Positions 36,845 through 48,600 of a DNA stretch of 64,000 nucleotides are shown in pieces; positions within the stretch are counted from its first letter, which is position 1; every line of letters starts with the position of its first letter. The position numbers and the translations under genes are program-made. Below the pieces are notes generated by a model. The model was not told the DNA's origin. It worked only from the letters and a program-made list of their open reading frames with translations, and made no database searches. Source of the DNA: Heterobilharzia americana. Taxonomy: Eukaryota; Platyhelminthes; Trematoda; Strigeidida; Schistosomatidae. The stretch spans positions 77,319,160-77,383,159 of the forward strand of contig OX104130.1 in the NCBI GenBank assembly GCA_944470555.2, in the 5' to 3' direction.

Positions 36845-37065
36845 CGATTTGTGGGGATTTATGGCCACGGAGCCTGAAGGTCCTGGCCTTGATCTCTGGA
36901 GGAGTCATGGGTTGGCACTGCTGAGGAGTCTCACACTTGGACGAGACAGCTTTCCAGTCCTCCCAGGTTTCCCATAATCCTCCAAATGATGTCAGTCCTA
37001 GACGAATACCAACTTAAAATCAAAAAAAAATCAGCACAAACCCTCAAACTTAATTACCCTTTAGT
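36845..37065 (+). repeat. Family B hammerhead SINE, copy B10
   Basis: Sense copy facing B9. The hammerhead block is at 36915-36962: stem I GCACTG with imperfect CAGTCC, core CTGAGGA intact at 36921-36927, but the second core strand reads GAG instead of GAA (A14 changed), which should abolish cleavage. The tail includes 'CCTCCAAATGATGTCAGTCC'. Confidence 0.72.
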
Positions 37066-40000
37066 TTGAATATTATATCTTCTAGGGTTTTTCTTGCCAT
37101 TTTTTAACAAGGATTATCGAAGATCATTTGAACAGATAGCTATTATTATCAGCGTCTATTGAAAGCTAACGTCCATATCTTTACAACTCAGTGGCAGCTT
37201 AAGTCATCAGATACACTGTATTATTCAGAGGACTCTCCAACGTAATATAGGTCAAATTGGCTGCGTTCGGTTTCGTATATTCTATTTTATTTCTACCCTT
37301 GAATTACGCAGGTTTTTTCTGTTTCACTATGTTTCGTACTGCTTTCATTTGTTGATAGTACACATTCATTGCAGCTTATCAGTAGAGTCCATCGACTACT
37401 TTTGAGAGATTCTTTATTTTTTCCCAGTACAATTTATTTCGTAACCATTCAAACAGGTAAATCAAAACCTAGATATTACTTTTCATTATCAGTTTAACAC
37501 CCACTAAAACATTGAAGGAATACTAAATGATAACTTCATTCCATCTTGTTAGTTATCCCTTTGTATTGCATACCCGTGATAAGTCACATGATAGACAATG
37601 AATTTACATTTTAATGAAAATTTTTTTTCTTCAAAAAAGATCGTATATTATTATAGTAAATATATATGAGATTGAAATTATTCATTGAAACATTAAACTA
37701 GTATATGAAAACAAAATAAAGATAAATGATATGTACTTGTATCTATATATTCCTACTGTGAACTCTACTCATCATTGTCAATATTCATCTAAGAGGATAA
37801 TCTGTATTGTCACTCATCACTTATTACTGTTACTACACTTACTACTATTAATAGTAGTTGTTGTAGTAATATTTGAGTTTTGAAGCATGTGCACACATGC
37901 ATACGCACAACGAATTGGTTCTTATGACAGTCTTAGTTTGATTACACAATCCATGTTGTATATAGTGAATATTTTGCATAACTTTACCGTACACAATATT
38001 ATCATATGTGTGTTTGTACTAAACATTTTCTAATTGCATTATTCTATCAGCTGTGTCAGCTTTATACGAACTAGTACATTTATTATTACTTATATTATTA
38101 TTAGTAGTAGTATTGTTAACAATAGTATATGTTGTTATTATCAGGATACTTTAATGTTCTATTCCACTAACTATTCAGCAGGTTTTTTCTCAAATTTGTA
38201 TTTTCATCTCTGAGGTTAGAGAGGACAGTGTGCATTACTATTTACCCGTTAAAAATTGAGGTTAAAATAATGATGACTTATCGAGAATAGATTTGTTGAA
38301 AACCCTAAAACATACAAGACTGCTGACGAGTTCGATGTAACCGAGTCGAAAGCAAAAGCACTAAGTAGTTTAAGACGGGACAACTACTTATACTGGTGTA
38401 GTACTCTGGATAAACCTCTAAATTTCACTAAGTTTGGTTATTCGAATGAGGAAATGAGAGTATACGGTATACTTTATGATTTTGAAAACTGTAACTTCAG
38501 GAGGTACAGAATTGTTATGCATGCCTGAATAGTAAATGATAAGGTTACTGAACTTTGAATAGGCGGGTAGATGAAAAGATGAAAACAGATCTTAAAGGTC
38601 AGTTTATGTACTGAACTCATAATCTGCGGCCATGGGTACTGATTCTGCAGTGTTCCACAATAACCAACAATACTGTTCTCATTACATAAGCGTTGATTAA
38701 ATCCGTTGCTGTCAAGCTGTTATCCAGTACCTTATGTATAATGCTTGCTTTTATTCTCAAATAAGCTTTGCTTTTAGGTCACAGATTTTGATTGATGTTT
38801 TTGAGATCATATAAGCTTCCGGATATTTTATATGCATTGAGTCCACTTCTTCAGTCATTTGTAGAAATATTGGGGAAAAAAAGGTTGCTCACCGGCTTGT
38901 TACTAGATCTAAAGAGTTTGAGTTTTGAGTACACTGATAAACTTTAAGTTTGAATTCAGCTAATCTGGAGTTTGTGTGAGATGTACAATCTCACAGGCTT
39001 AAGTGAGCAAAATGTTACTAAAAACAAACGAAACTTTCCCTCATTCTATTATGCCTAACCAGTACAAATTAGTATTTGTCATGTTTCGAAACTGAGTTTC
39101 ACCCTACGAATGGATTATTTTTCCATATATTTTTGGATATCTAGGGTAGGAAATGATTTGCAGGTCTTGTGTTTATGAACACGAACATTTTAAAACCAAG
39201 TATAGCCAGAAGGATCTACTCCCATGAGTTGATACACTAGAAGCTAGAATACATTAGCTATATGCTGGTAGAAATGAGTTAACCTGTAGTTTTGGAAAGA
39301 AACACAAGGGCACTTGTCAAGAAGTTCCCGTTTAACAGAAATGCATCTAGTGAAGTTCTATTTCCGAGGCTGTCTAAAGTCATCAGAAGAGCCTTGCATA
39401 CTGGTAAACTTTGCTTATTATTTTCTAGTCGGTTGATGATTATTGCCTAAACAAAAAGCTGGCTGCTCATCTTTGCCACCTCTGTGTATATTTACCGATT
39501 CAGGTGCTCCTGCATAAATAGGTATGTGGCACATACCACTACTTAGTTGAGCAATTGTGTCGCTGAATTCCTACCTTCATGGTTGGAAAACGGACAACTA
39601 CTGTCACATTCATTTGATAGTTATCGTTTAACAGATAAGTCTAAAGCGTTTAGAAGCATCTTTTGCATTCCGTAGAACTTTTGAATCGGGTTTGTATTCG
39701 CGTATTATACACAGCTGATACTAAGGGATTAAGAGAAAGTAACGCTAGTTTTTGTGAGCGGAAACGTTTTTACAACCCCTATCCTCTGCCTTAGCCAAAA
39801 AAAATAAAATTATTAAACAATTTAAATGGTAACTTTAATTTTTTTCCCACCTGTTTTCTTTCCTTCGCCACTTTATGCATATTTTTTATTTGCTTAGATT
39901 TTGATTATCTACATACTTTATTCTTTAATTTTGCGCATTGATGTTTTAAATGTCTACAGTACCACAATGTTCCCATTATTCCTATCATGACTAGAATTAT

Positions 40001-40528
40001 TATCTTTATGGTTACTATTTGCATACTTCAACTACCATATCACTACAGACCTAGGCATTCTCCATGTTTACTTAAATGTTTTATATTTAAGTAGTATTAT
40101 ATATACTAGGATAAAACATGAGATCAAACTGAAAACAATATTGTTCGCTTACATTTCATGTTTCAACCGTAATCATAATGATAAATGTTATTATGAAATA
40201 ACCGAGTAACATATAATGCATATACTTAGCATTAATCACCTTTTTTCAGTTGGTGGCTAACTGAAAAGTACTAACTTCTCTTTTGAAATCTCTTATGTAG
40301 CACGTAGAGTATCTTTAGTTGCACGTTGAATTAAATGTCACTTTAAAGCCTATCCTTTTTATGATTTGTTGGTTAACTTGGAGGAAATTTTATCTCTAAA
40401 TATAAGCATAGGCATATGTTTCAGTATAAACAACACATATTTGTTATGCAATATCAGTCTTCACATAAACTGAATCTTTATCATATTTATACGTTTTACT
40501 TCCGATCACTACTGATTCATTGACTTAG

Positions 40529-40601
40529 GCCAATAACATACGTTCAGGAAGAAGCTCTGGATTCGATGAACGTTATTCACCTCAGTCATTTAGACAAGGT
40601 G
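40529..40601 (+). CDS. lasp: LASP-like protein, exon 6 (linker)
   Basis: Encodes 24 codons (residues 136-159 if exon 5 is used) plus one base: starts 'ANNIRSGRSSGFDERYSPQS'. The acceptor is CTTAG and the donor GTAAGT at 40602. It enters in phase 0 and leaves in phase 1, matching exon 7. The content (Ser, Arg, Gly, Gln, Asn) fits the disordered linker between nebulin repeats and SH3 in LASP proteins. There is no homology beyond composition, so the call rests on splice sites, phase and position. Confidence 0.62.
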
Positions 40602-41654
40602 GTAAGTTGTTACTTATTCATCATATTCATATTATTTTATATTTTTCAAAATGTTTAGAAAATCAAAACAAGATTTTCCTGAAAGTTTTTTCAACTGCAT
40701 ATTCTGATTTATTTCGATGATGTTGTATTCTGTGAGCTGAATAGTGTAATTGTGAAGCCTCATTGTCATCCTAGACGACATCATCACCACAACCTACAGA
40801 AAAAAGTCTTCTTTCTGAATTTTTTCTAAAAGGACGATGAAAGCTTCACAATCCAATCATCCAGTTCAAATGACACAACATCAAAATCATTCTTCTGAGC
40901 TACAAATATTCTTCAGCATTCTCACTTATATTAAAGATCAGAATATAAATGGTCAACTAATATACATAATAACTTCTGTGTATGAGTCATTGGTTAGCTG
41001 ATTTGTGGTTCAAACTGATCATTTCTAATAAGGCGTTATAATTTTATACGATCTGAACAACAAATCAGCTGATCAGAGACTTGAACTTAGGAATAATTAG
41101 ATATACCGAATCAAAACTCGAATATTCTACTGAGGAAGCCTTGACGTACACTATGAAACATCCAAAAAAATCTTGTTTTCCATTTTCTGATCACCCTGGA
41201 ACTATATTAAAACCTAATCATGCAATGATTAAATCAGATTTGGGCATAAAAGTCTCCCAGACCATTTGTAACAACTATGGACTGGACAAAATAATGCTTG
41301 TATGTCACACTTCCAATTCTTCCTAAGCACAAAAGCAAATACTAATGACTTGAAGTCTGGACATTCAGAATGAAATACTTTGTAAAAGTGTACTTTTTTG
41401 ATGAATATTGTTCTGTTATCCTGGATAGCATTGCTGGCACAGCTTCAGCGACTCCATATATGATATTATGAAGTTTAATTTAAAATAATGTCGGTTTTTA
41501 TCAGAAAGAGTATTCCATCCAGTCATACTTTTAGTTGTTATGTTGAGCCTTGGTTTATACAAAATGTATTCTTCATCTCAGTGGATCTCCTCAGCATTCT
41601 AAACATAATTAGTTCGTTATAAGTAAACGATTCTTGATGCCATTATGGTTCATT

Positions 41655-41850
41655 GATTTAAGGAGATGACTTTCAATCAGTGAGTTATGGGCTCGACCCG
41701 ACTCTGCCTACCGAGGTTCGGACAATTAGATAGTATCATTAACCCTCACACAACAGATGTGGATCATTGCTTACTGCATTATTGTGCTAAAGGTTGCTCA
41801 GTGAATTTCTAGACCATTCTAGGCGAATAACTCTCATGTATTATTCCCTG
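41655..41850 (+). repeat. Family D tRNA-derived SINE
   Basis: Head 'GATGACTTTCAATCAGTGAG' with box-B-like 'GGGCTCGACCC', body 'AGATAGTATCATTAACCCTC' and 'CAGATGTGGATCATTGC'. Sense, diverged. Confidence 0.6.
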
Positions 41851-42454
41851 ATTAAAAATACGCATGCAATACAAAGAGTCTTTCAGCACAAATAGTATAT
41901 AAGTAGACTTTATTAGTGTGGTGGTGGTCGAAAAAAAACTACGAAAACTTTTAAACCTATGCTATGTACTTCATATGGCTCGCCAGTAACGCTTATCTTC
42001 AAACTTGAAAGAACTGATATCTCATCAGTGATTCAAACCTACTTCATTCAGTGGTATGGATAGAAATCTCTACATTAAGCTTTTCAATCGACTTCATTAA
42101 GCATTCGAAACTCAACACTGTGAAGTTAACTATTTTCTAATGATTATTTAATCACTGAATGAATGATTATTGAAGCTGCATTGCAGTTAATAAGGTCAAT
42201 GCGTTTGATTTAATGATATCTGTATTTTAAGACGAATCTACAATTTTAAGAATCCCTTATTATTTAAAATATTAGTGTACTAAGCGTAAAGTATGCATAG
42301 TACGTATTCAGTGACTAAGTTATTAGATTACAATGTTGATTAGCGTAAGTGGTCTTCATAGTTCACAATTTACTACTCTACCATACTTTTACTCAAGAAA
42401 ATTCATGCATATAGTCTTGAATAGAATGTTTTAAGTAAAACTTCAGATTGAAAT

Positions 42455-42610
42455 TCACCATGAACCACTGGAGATTTGTGAGCAGTACAAAAAAAAGCTG
42501 TTTCGTCTTGGTATGTGACTCCTCAGCCGTAGGCAATAACGACCGTACATGGAGTCGGACATAGTACCTTCAGGTTCTGTGGTCAACACATTACGTTTGA
42601 GCTAATGGAT
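42455..42610 (-). repeat. Family B hammerhead SINE, copy B11
   Basis: Minus strand: head remnants (42540-42610) and a hammerhead block at about 42485-42535. The core CTGAGGA and GAA are intact and stem II GTCAC...AAGAC is partly paired, but stem III has become a run of T and stem I no longer pairs well. Confidence 0.6.
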
Positions 42611-42899
42611 CCAAAAAAACCTCCAAATTAAATGTAGTCAATTTTGTAAATGAATTAGTGAAAAATCATCTGATTACGATGAATATTTGCATCGACTGTA
42701 TGCTTTTACATAATTTGCAAATCATTAAACTCATCAAAACCTCAGTACACTGTTTTGATTGTTAAGCGTCGGTAGTGAAATACAGTACCTAATTTCTATC
42801 CCATTTGAGACTCTTCATTAGAATGTGTCTGTATTCTAGTAAGTGGAGGTTTCATCAAACAAACCTAGAATTGATAAAAAGTTTTCCAGTAGTTTATCT

Positions 42900-43075
42900 G
42901 ATCAACGAAACGAAACTCACTTAATCACCTTATGCACATTCGTGCATTCGAGCTACATTTGTTGTATGAGAGCTAGTGATACTACCTGGCTGCCTAAATC
43001 TCGGTTGGTGAAGGGAGTCTGGAACCCATTACTTACTGGTTGTTAGTTATCTTTCTAAACCTGTTGGACCATAGC
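42900..43075 (-). repeat. Family D SINE, antisense copy
   Basis: Minus strand reads 'AGCCAGGTAGTATCACTAGC' then 'CATACAACAAATGTAGCTC', matching the D body; the head region is near 43020-43075. Confidence 0.6.
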
Positions 43076-43230
43076 TCTTGGTCGGATTTATCCAATAAAG
43101 ATAAATGCCACCTTCTATGCAACATAGTTCAGTTGTTATTTATTTATTGGCATTTTAGAGTATTCTCAAATGAATAAAATATGATAACGTCTATGTAATT
43201 GCTGCTTCATGGTATTTTGAAGGGAAATAT

Positions 43231-43985
43231 CCAACAAAATGATAAGTGGATGACATAAATTATTCAAACAATAAAATATATATATAATTGTAAAACTTGG
43301 GCACAAAGCTTGTTAAGAGAGAATTCAAAGACTCTGCTGTGTTACCATACAAGGAAGGCACCTCAGAAGCACTACGAAGAATTCTCAATAAGGCTGGGAT
43401 TAAAGTGGCATTCAAACCAACAAACTCACTTAGAAACAAGCTTTGTAGGTTAAACGATTCTATCGATGCAATTAAACAAAATAATCTGGTTTACCAGATT
43501 CCTTGCAATGATTGCGAGGTCAAGTACATAGGTCAAAGCAGTCGACCAGGGTCGATTAGAATAACAGAACAAGAAAACTTAGCTAAATCAAGATCAGTAG
43601 ATCCTAATAAGATAAGAAATCTAGAGAAAAACTCGGCTGTAGCTCTGCATGCGATGACACACAATCACATAGTAGGGTGGGATAGGGTGACAGTGTTGAA
43701 AACTAACTTAGTTGGGTGGAGTGAGGGAGAGATTGATAACCGACTGAATCTTTGTTTATCGAATCAATACCAAACACATGCAATCGAAATGGTTCTGCAC
43801 CTGTCCCAGATATATGGAAAAGTCTACTACCCTTATCACCATAGAGAAGGAGAGAAAATTAGGAATATATAAAGACTGTCTGGAAGTTGTGGAGTTGGTT
43901 ACCTGATATGATTATGGACAATAAATTGTGTCCGAAACGTTATCGAGTAAATGCTACTGTTGCTTCACTGTATGATATTTCTAAT
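43231..43985 (+). mobile_element. Penelope-like element, 3' half, PLE-2
   Basis: Comprises the GIY-YIG ORF (43297-43872) and a 3' untranslated part to about 43985 with 'GTCCGAAACGTTATCGAG', also found in decayed form at 11920-11940. The RT portion is missing upstream, so this is a 5'-truncated insertion, the best preserved PLE piece in the window. Confidence 0.8.
43297..43872 (+). CDS. Penelope-like element protein, C-terminal part with GIY-YIG endonuclease
   Basis: 191 uninterrupted codons. Residues about 18-50 ('YKEGTSEALRRILNKAG', 'NSLRNKLC') are the segment joining RT and endonuclease. The endonuclease begins with 'LVYQIPCNDC' (GIY position at 64-66) and 'KYIGQSSR' (YIG at 77-79, catalytic-type Arg83). 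Cys70 and Cys73 with His118/His122 or His124 fit the CCHH zinc-binding motif of Penelope endonucleases. In active elements this domain nicks target DNA to prime reverse transcription. The frame stays open far longer than in other relics, so the insertion is fairly young, but without the RT it cannot move itself. The start codon is only the first Met of the fragment, not a true start. Confidence 0.85.
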   Translation: MGTKLVKREFKDSAVLPYKEGTSEALRRILNKAGIKVAFKPTNSLRNKLCRLNDSIDAIKQNNLVYQIPCNDCEVKYIGQSSRPGSIRITEQENLAKSRSVDPNKIRNLEKNSAVALHAMTHNHIVGWDRVTVLKTNLVGWSEGEIDNRLNLCLSNQYQTHAIEMVLHLSQIYGKVYYPYHHREGEKIRNI

Positions 43986-45999
43986 AAACAGACTAAAATA
44001 AAATATATAGTGATAATAAATACTAGTTAATATTGAAATATTGGAATTTCGGAAAGTCCAAGTAAGCGGCTCTAGGTTAAACACCGCTCATTTAAGTTTT
44101 GTAATTCAGTGTGTATCAAAACGTTTATTTGTTCACTGTTGTTCAGCATCTTAACTGTTTGGTTAGCTAATGCACAAATACAATGTAAGCTGCTAAAGAC
44201 ATTCTCAGTAATCCTGGTAGAACCATATGTAGTCGCAGAAAGTTTACATTTGTGATCACCTAATCTACTTGTTGTCTGTCATGACAACTACGTCGTTGTT
44301 AAAAACCGATGTGGAAAATACTGACTTCTTTATCACAAAGTTGAACTCATTTCATTTCCTCTTCATCTTATTTTGGTCGAGTTTTTTTGTAGGTTTAGTT
44401 AACTCACCCTCTGTTATAACCTCTAAATTAGCATTTTTGATGGCTAGGTGTACAAAAACCTCTAAATTTGGATATTGACTGTTCCGTGAAGTTTTGATTC
44501 AGTATTCCACTTACTTGGAGAACTAATTAAATTACCCATTTTGAGTTAAATCTACAGATTTTATCCAAAACATTTAATTGAAAGTAAGCCAATAAGACTT
44601 CAAAATATGCATTTAAGGACAAGTGATACTTTGGTTCATTGATATAGTAGTTGACTTTCAGCCATTTGGTCAGAGTTTCAAACATTGCTCCAACTATCAT
44701 TGTTTGAGTGGTCAGTTCGTTTCATTAGCGCTTATTTGAATTTAGTTCATGAGAATGTTTCGACTTTTTGTTGAGGAAAAGCTAAAACATGGATTTCCAC
44801 AAAGTCACAGAAAGCATATGTTGCACTTATTGACTGTTCATTTGGATTAGCTCCAAAAAGGCAACTTTTGGGGTCCTAATTACACCTCTTATTTAAGGTA
44901 CTTAACAGAAAGAATACTGAGTAGTATAAAGTTATTGATCTACATTCTCATAACAAAGATTAAAACGGGTGGTTTAAACATAAATCTATCAATGCTGTTG
45001 AAATGTACGCCATGTCTGTATCAATTTAATCAAAACTATTTTCTTAAGAATGAATGACCTGTAAACTACAAGTGAATTATGTTTCATTGACATGAGAAAA
45101 ATTCTAATGGGTAGGAAGGATTTTATCGATAAGTCTGGAAGATTCTACGCTAGTTAATATAAACTGCTACAAGAAAGATAAACAGACGGAATTACGAAAA
45201 ATACTGGGAAAGAAAGATGACTGACAACCAAAACTGTGATGAAATTTGATGCAGGATATCTGACGTATCCTTTTATGTGGGAACTTAACAAGAATTATCC
45301 TACCTATGATGAACTTTCCACATTCTGAATTCATTATTAGTTGCTGAAAACTGGAAAACGTTTGCAAAACTGTAAACTATTCCAATTTGTCTAGAGACTT
45401 CATGGCACAGAAAAAAACCTCTTTATTTACAAGTTTACTTTTTCTTGGAACATCAGATGTCTTCTTTACCATACAGAGTGACGTTAAGAGTCGATTTCAG
45501 TTCAGCAGCGTTCAAAGTAAATCAGTTAACCAAGTAACTATTTGATATACACTTGCTAAAGTTATGGTAGGCTTCTTCATATCACCCCTAAGAGCAACTA
45601 CCCAATAATCAACTATCAATCCAATACGCTACATTCTGAAAGTGTCTTTGTTGTGTTCATCGTATGTGACAACAGTCTAAAAGTAAAAAATCTTCTTGAA
45701 AATCGTAACAACGCTTGTCCCAATATGAATTTAACAATAAATTGTAAAAATTAGCATTAGCTACACCTTCTCGATAAATACATAGAATGGAGAAGAAATT
45801 ATACAACTTGAAGAAATATTCACGAAAAAATCATACCGAACAATGATAATTTAAATCCTTAGTTTTATCGAGCAAGCTACCAGAGAAGGTTTACAGAAGG
45901 TGGATAGACTGTTATTTAAGGAGGAAAACTGTATGCACAACTTTAGCTGCCTGATATGAAAAGAGAAACCTAAAATTGGTCACAGAAGATATGCTGTCA

Positions 46000-46670
46000 A
46001 TCAAGTCTTTGGGCATTAACATGAAATGGTATCTAGGCAGCATCGTTTCAATGACAGGCGGCGGCACAGACAAGTATGTCAAAACCAGGATCGAAAAAGC
46101 AAGACAGTTCTTCATTAACCTGAAATCAGTGTGAAGATCTACCACACTCCAATGCACTCAGCATTAGGAACAAGATCCGGATTTTCAACACTAATATCCT
46201 CCAAGTCAGTACTTCTATGTGATGCTTGACAGCCTTGGTGTTTTATGAAAAGCATTTCCAACAAATTGCAGACATACATCATCAACAGTTGTCGTCTGTG
46301 CTCGATACTGTCACTAAAGATCAGATGACTAGAAAGAATCGGCAACAAGGAATTCACTCTGGCTGGCAACGGACCAACAATTGACCCATCGCCCAACAAA
46401 TACTCGGAAGAAAGTGGAGGTGGATCGAGCATACACTGAGGAGACCACTTGGGGACATCACGCTCCAGACCAGGCCCTTGAGTTGAACCCAAATGGGAAA
46501 GGAAGAGTTGGGCGACCGAAGATGACATGGAGGAGATCAATTGAGGAAGAAATGATAGCTTATGGACAGTGACGGATTCAGGTTGGGAAGACTGCACAGG
46601 AGAGAGTGAAATGGTGACATACTATTGAAGCCCTATGTTCCACTAAGAACCCATAAAACAAATAATAATA
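46000..46670 (+). mobile_element. RTE/SR2-like retrotransposon relic, 3' part
   Basis: Readable in several frames: 'WYLGSIVSMTGGGTDKYVK', 'FFINLKSV', 'IRIFNTNI', then at 46381-46572 'GKGRVGRPKMTWRRSIEEEM', followed by the common end 'CCTATGTTCCACTAAGAACC' and a short AATAAT tail. Stops and frameshifts throughout. 5'-truncated within the RT connection region. Confidence 0.82.
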
Positions 46671-47276
46671 AGGTTAAGAAGTGCATGATTTTTGACTAGT
46701 CTGTGAGATGTTAAAATATGGATAGAAATCTAAAAGTTTTTTATGTCTACCAGATTATTTCATACGTCACCTGGCTTACCAACTCTTTGCATCTGACAAC
46801 ATTTCGATGGTGTCAAAAATTTCTACAGCCTTCTTTAGAGAGACCTATAAAGATTTTCTGAACAAGTTTCAACTACCATTGGATTTGTTGAAATGAAATT
46901 CATTCTACGAACATTAGGAATAATAACTATTTTTACTCCCTGCATTTACTGTTTATTATTATTGTTAATGAACAAACTTTACTAGGAAGCCTACTTATAA
47001 TCCTGATATATTCATATATCAAATTTCACCTAAATCTCTTTTATTCTATCAAAAATTATCATAATACAGAAGAGAATTCAGAGATATTGAGCTCTTAACT
47101 ATTAGTTTTCGTAATATCCTAATCTCATCAAATTTCAAATACACGAAGAATAAGCAGAAAACTTGTTTTTATTTACTTTATCAGAGTTAAATACATTCAC
47201 AATTCCCATTATGACATTAAAAACAAGATATTCAGCGAAGAGGACTCTTTTCAATGAATTTATTCTCAAGCTGTAC

Positions 47277-47280
<4 letters not shown>

Positions 47281-47333
<53 letters not shown>
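47281..47333. repeat. TA dinucleotide microsatellite
   Basis: About 26 perfect AT units. Likely length-polymorphic. The open frame 47163-47357 that crosses it (Tyr-Ile repeats) is a by-product. Confidence 0.9.
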
Positions 47334-47336
<3 letters not shown>

Positions 47337-47699
47337 CTTAAAGACTGCGATCCGTGAGGACAATTTATCTAAAATGATGGGAGGTTGAAATAATAATAGT
47401 GGTAGTTCACGACGTAAAGGTTGAATAATAACAAAAGAGGTTACCTATGACCCTTGAAAATCGTTTATAAGGTGAGTATAGGTAACAAAGAGGTGAAAAC
47501 GTGATGGAGTTAATAAATAATTAAAGCAATAGGTAATATCCATGTGACAAGTTAATTGGAATAAATGGAAAACTTTTTTTTAAAGTTGCAATTATTTGGA
47601 AGGTTAAATGAAGTATCAGCGGAAACTATTAAATGTAAAAATAAAAATGATAATGGCGATATAAAAGTACAAAGATTGCTGCAACAAAGGGGAAGGGGT

Positions 47700-48600
47700 G
47701 TGAGATATTTGAGTGAATTCAATAAACAACCTTAAAATCATTGTTCGGCACGGTTGAATGGTTGGAAATGGTTAAATGTTCAAGGGTAGAACTTCGCAAT
47801 GCATTTCCTTTCACCTTTATAAAACCAGGCTGAAATATGTTCTGGTATACATGTCGACATCGATTTTTGTCTATGTCCAACATACCTTGCTCCACAGGAG
47901 CAAATAAACTAGTAGATACACATGAAGGTTGCCCGTCGAAGTATGTAATGTTTAACACGTATAGCTAACAATTTACGACTGGTAAAGGTCAAATGAACTT
48001 TGGCTAAGAAAAACGTCTTGCCAATTGTTCTCGAAAGACAATTTTTCAAAATTTCTGATGCTGCATCACTCTTAAATTTCAGATTCATTCTCAAAGCCTC
48101 TTTGGAAACTGAGCTGATGACTGATTTCGCCTGTCATTCTCGCATATTTTTATCAGCGAATCGGTTAGGATAGCCGTTTTGAGCAAGCCTACCTCTTAAA
48201 AACTCCAAAGAGTTCAACTTGCACACAGTTTCCCCTACAAATATTACATGTTCGATAGCAGAGTGAGTGAATGTTGTTTCTTTTAGTCATGACCATCACT
48301 CAACTGTAGAAATTAGTAAACTATTCATTCCATGCGGGTTTTCTGTAGATAGATCTCTTCAGCGTTCCATTGTTACGTTTCGTAATCAGCACCTCAAGGA
48401 AAGGAACAGTCGATCCAATTCCCTCTCTATATAGAACGAGACAATCTCTTTCACCATATAAAATTTACATCCATTAGAGACTGATTCAATATTCAAATTA
48501 TATATCCATTCATAAATAGTGAATTCACTGGTCTGTGGACACACGAAGTCCATGACTGATGGTTTTAGTTGTGCAGGATATTGTAGGCTATTGTATTCGA
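47700..48600 (-). mobile_element. Penelope-like element relic of a second lineage, PLE-3
   Basis: Minus strand, from 48600 down: in broken frames 'FLEVLITKRNNGTLKRS' and 'IYRKP' (near 48340-48400; the end of the RT), 'LNSLEFLRGRLAQNGYPNRF' (48155-48215), then 48094-47909 open, and a GIY-YIG start reading 'CIY', stop, 'FICSCGARYVG' at about 47875-47925. The zinc pair is Cys-x-Cys and not the Cys-x2-Cys of PLE-1/PLE-2, and the flanking words differ, so this is a distinct PLE lineage. Interrupted by stops; inactive. Confidence 0.75.

Larger units (their letters stand above)
19576..40528 (+). other. Intron 5, about 21 kb, repeat-rich
   Basis: The longest intron. Annotated inside: foldback element (19922-20383), related repeats (22195-22335, 23685-23830), SINEs (24987-25275, 26368-26670, 27180-27345, 30090-30325, 31865-32105, 33628-33825, 33925-34090, 34300-34460, 36535-36785, 36845-37065) and RTE relics (28895-29768, 34690-35145). 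The stretches 20400-22190, 27350-28890, 32660-33620, 35150-36530 and 37070-40520 are AT-rich and show nothing assignable; 37800-38130 has TTA/TAG-type triplet runs. If the exon 5 call is wrong, this interval and intron 4 form one intron. Confidence 0.5.

Noticed and set aside
38318..38356. CTGACGA followed 18 bases later by GAAA, resembling a hammerhead core
   Set aside because: The sequence between cannot form stem II (the second pair is T-T and further pairs fail), and no stem I partner is found.
41081..41326. 81-codon open frame in intron 6
   Set aside because: No recognisable family and not bounded by splice sites that fit the phase between exons 6 and 7.
47163..47357. Open frame with a Tyr-Ile repeat
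   Set aside because: Produced by the TA microsatellite.
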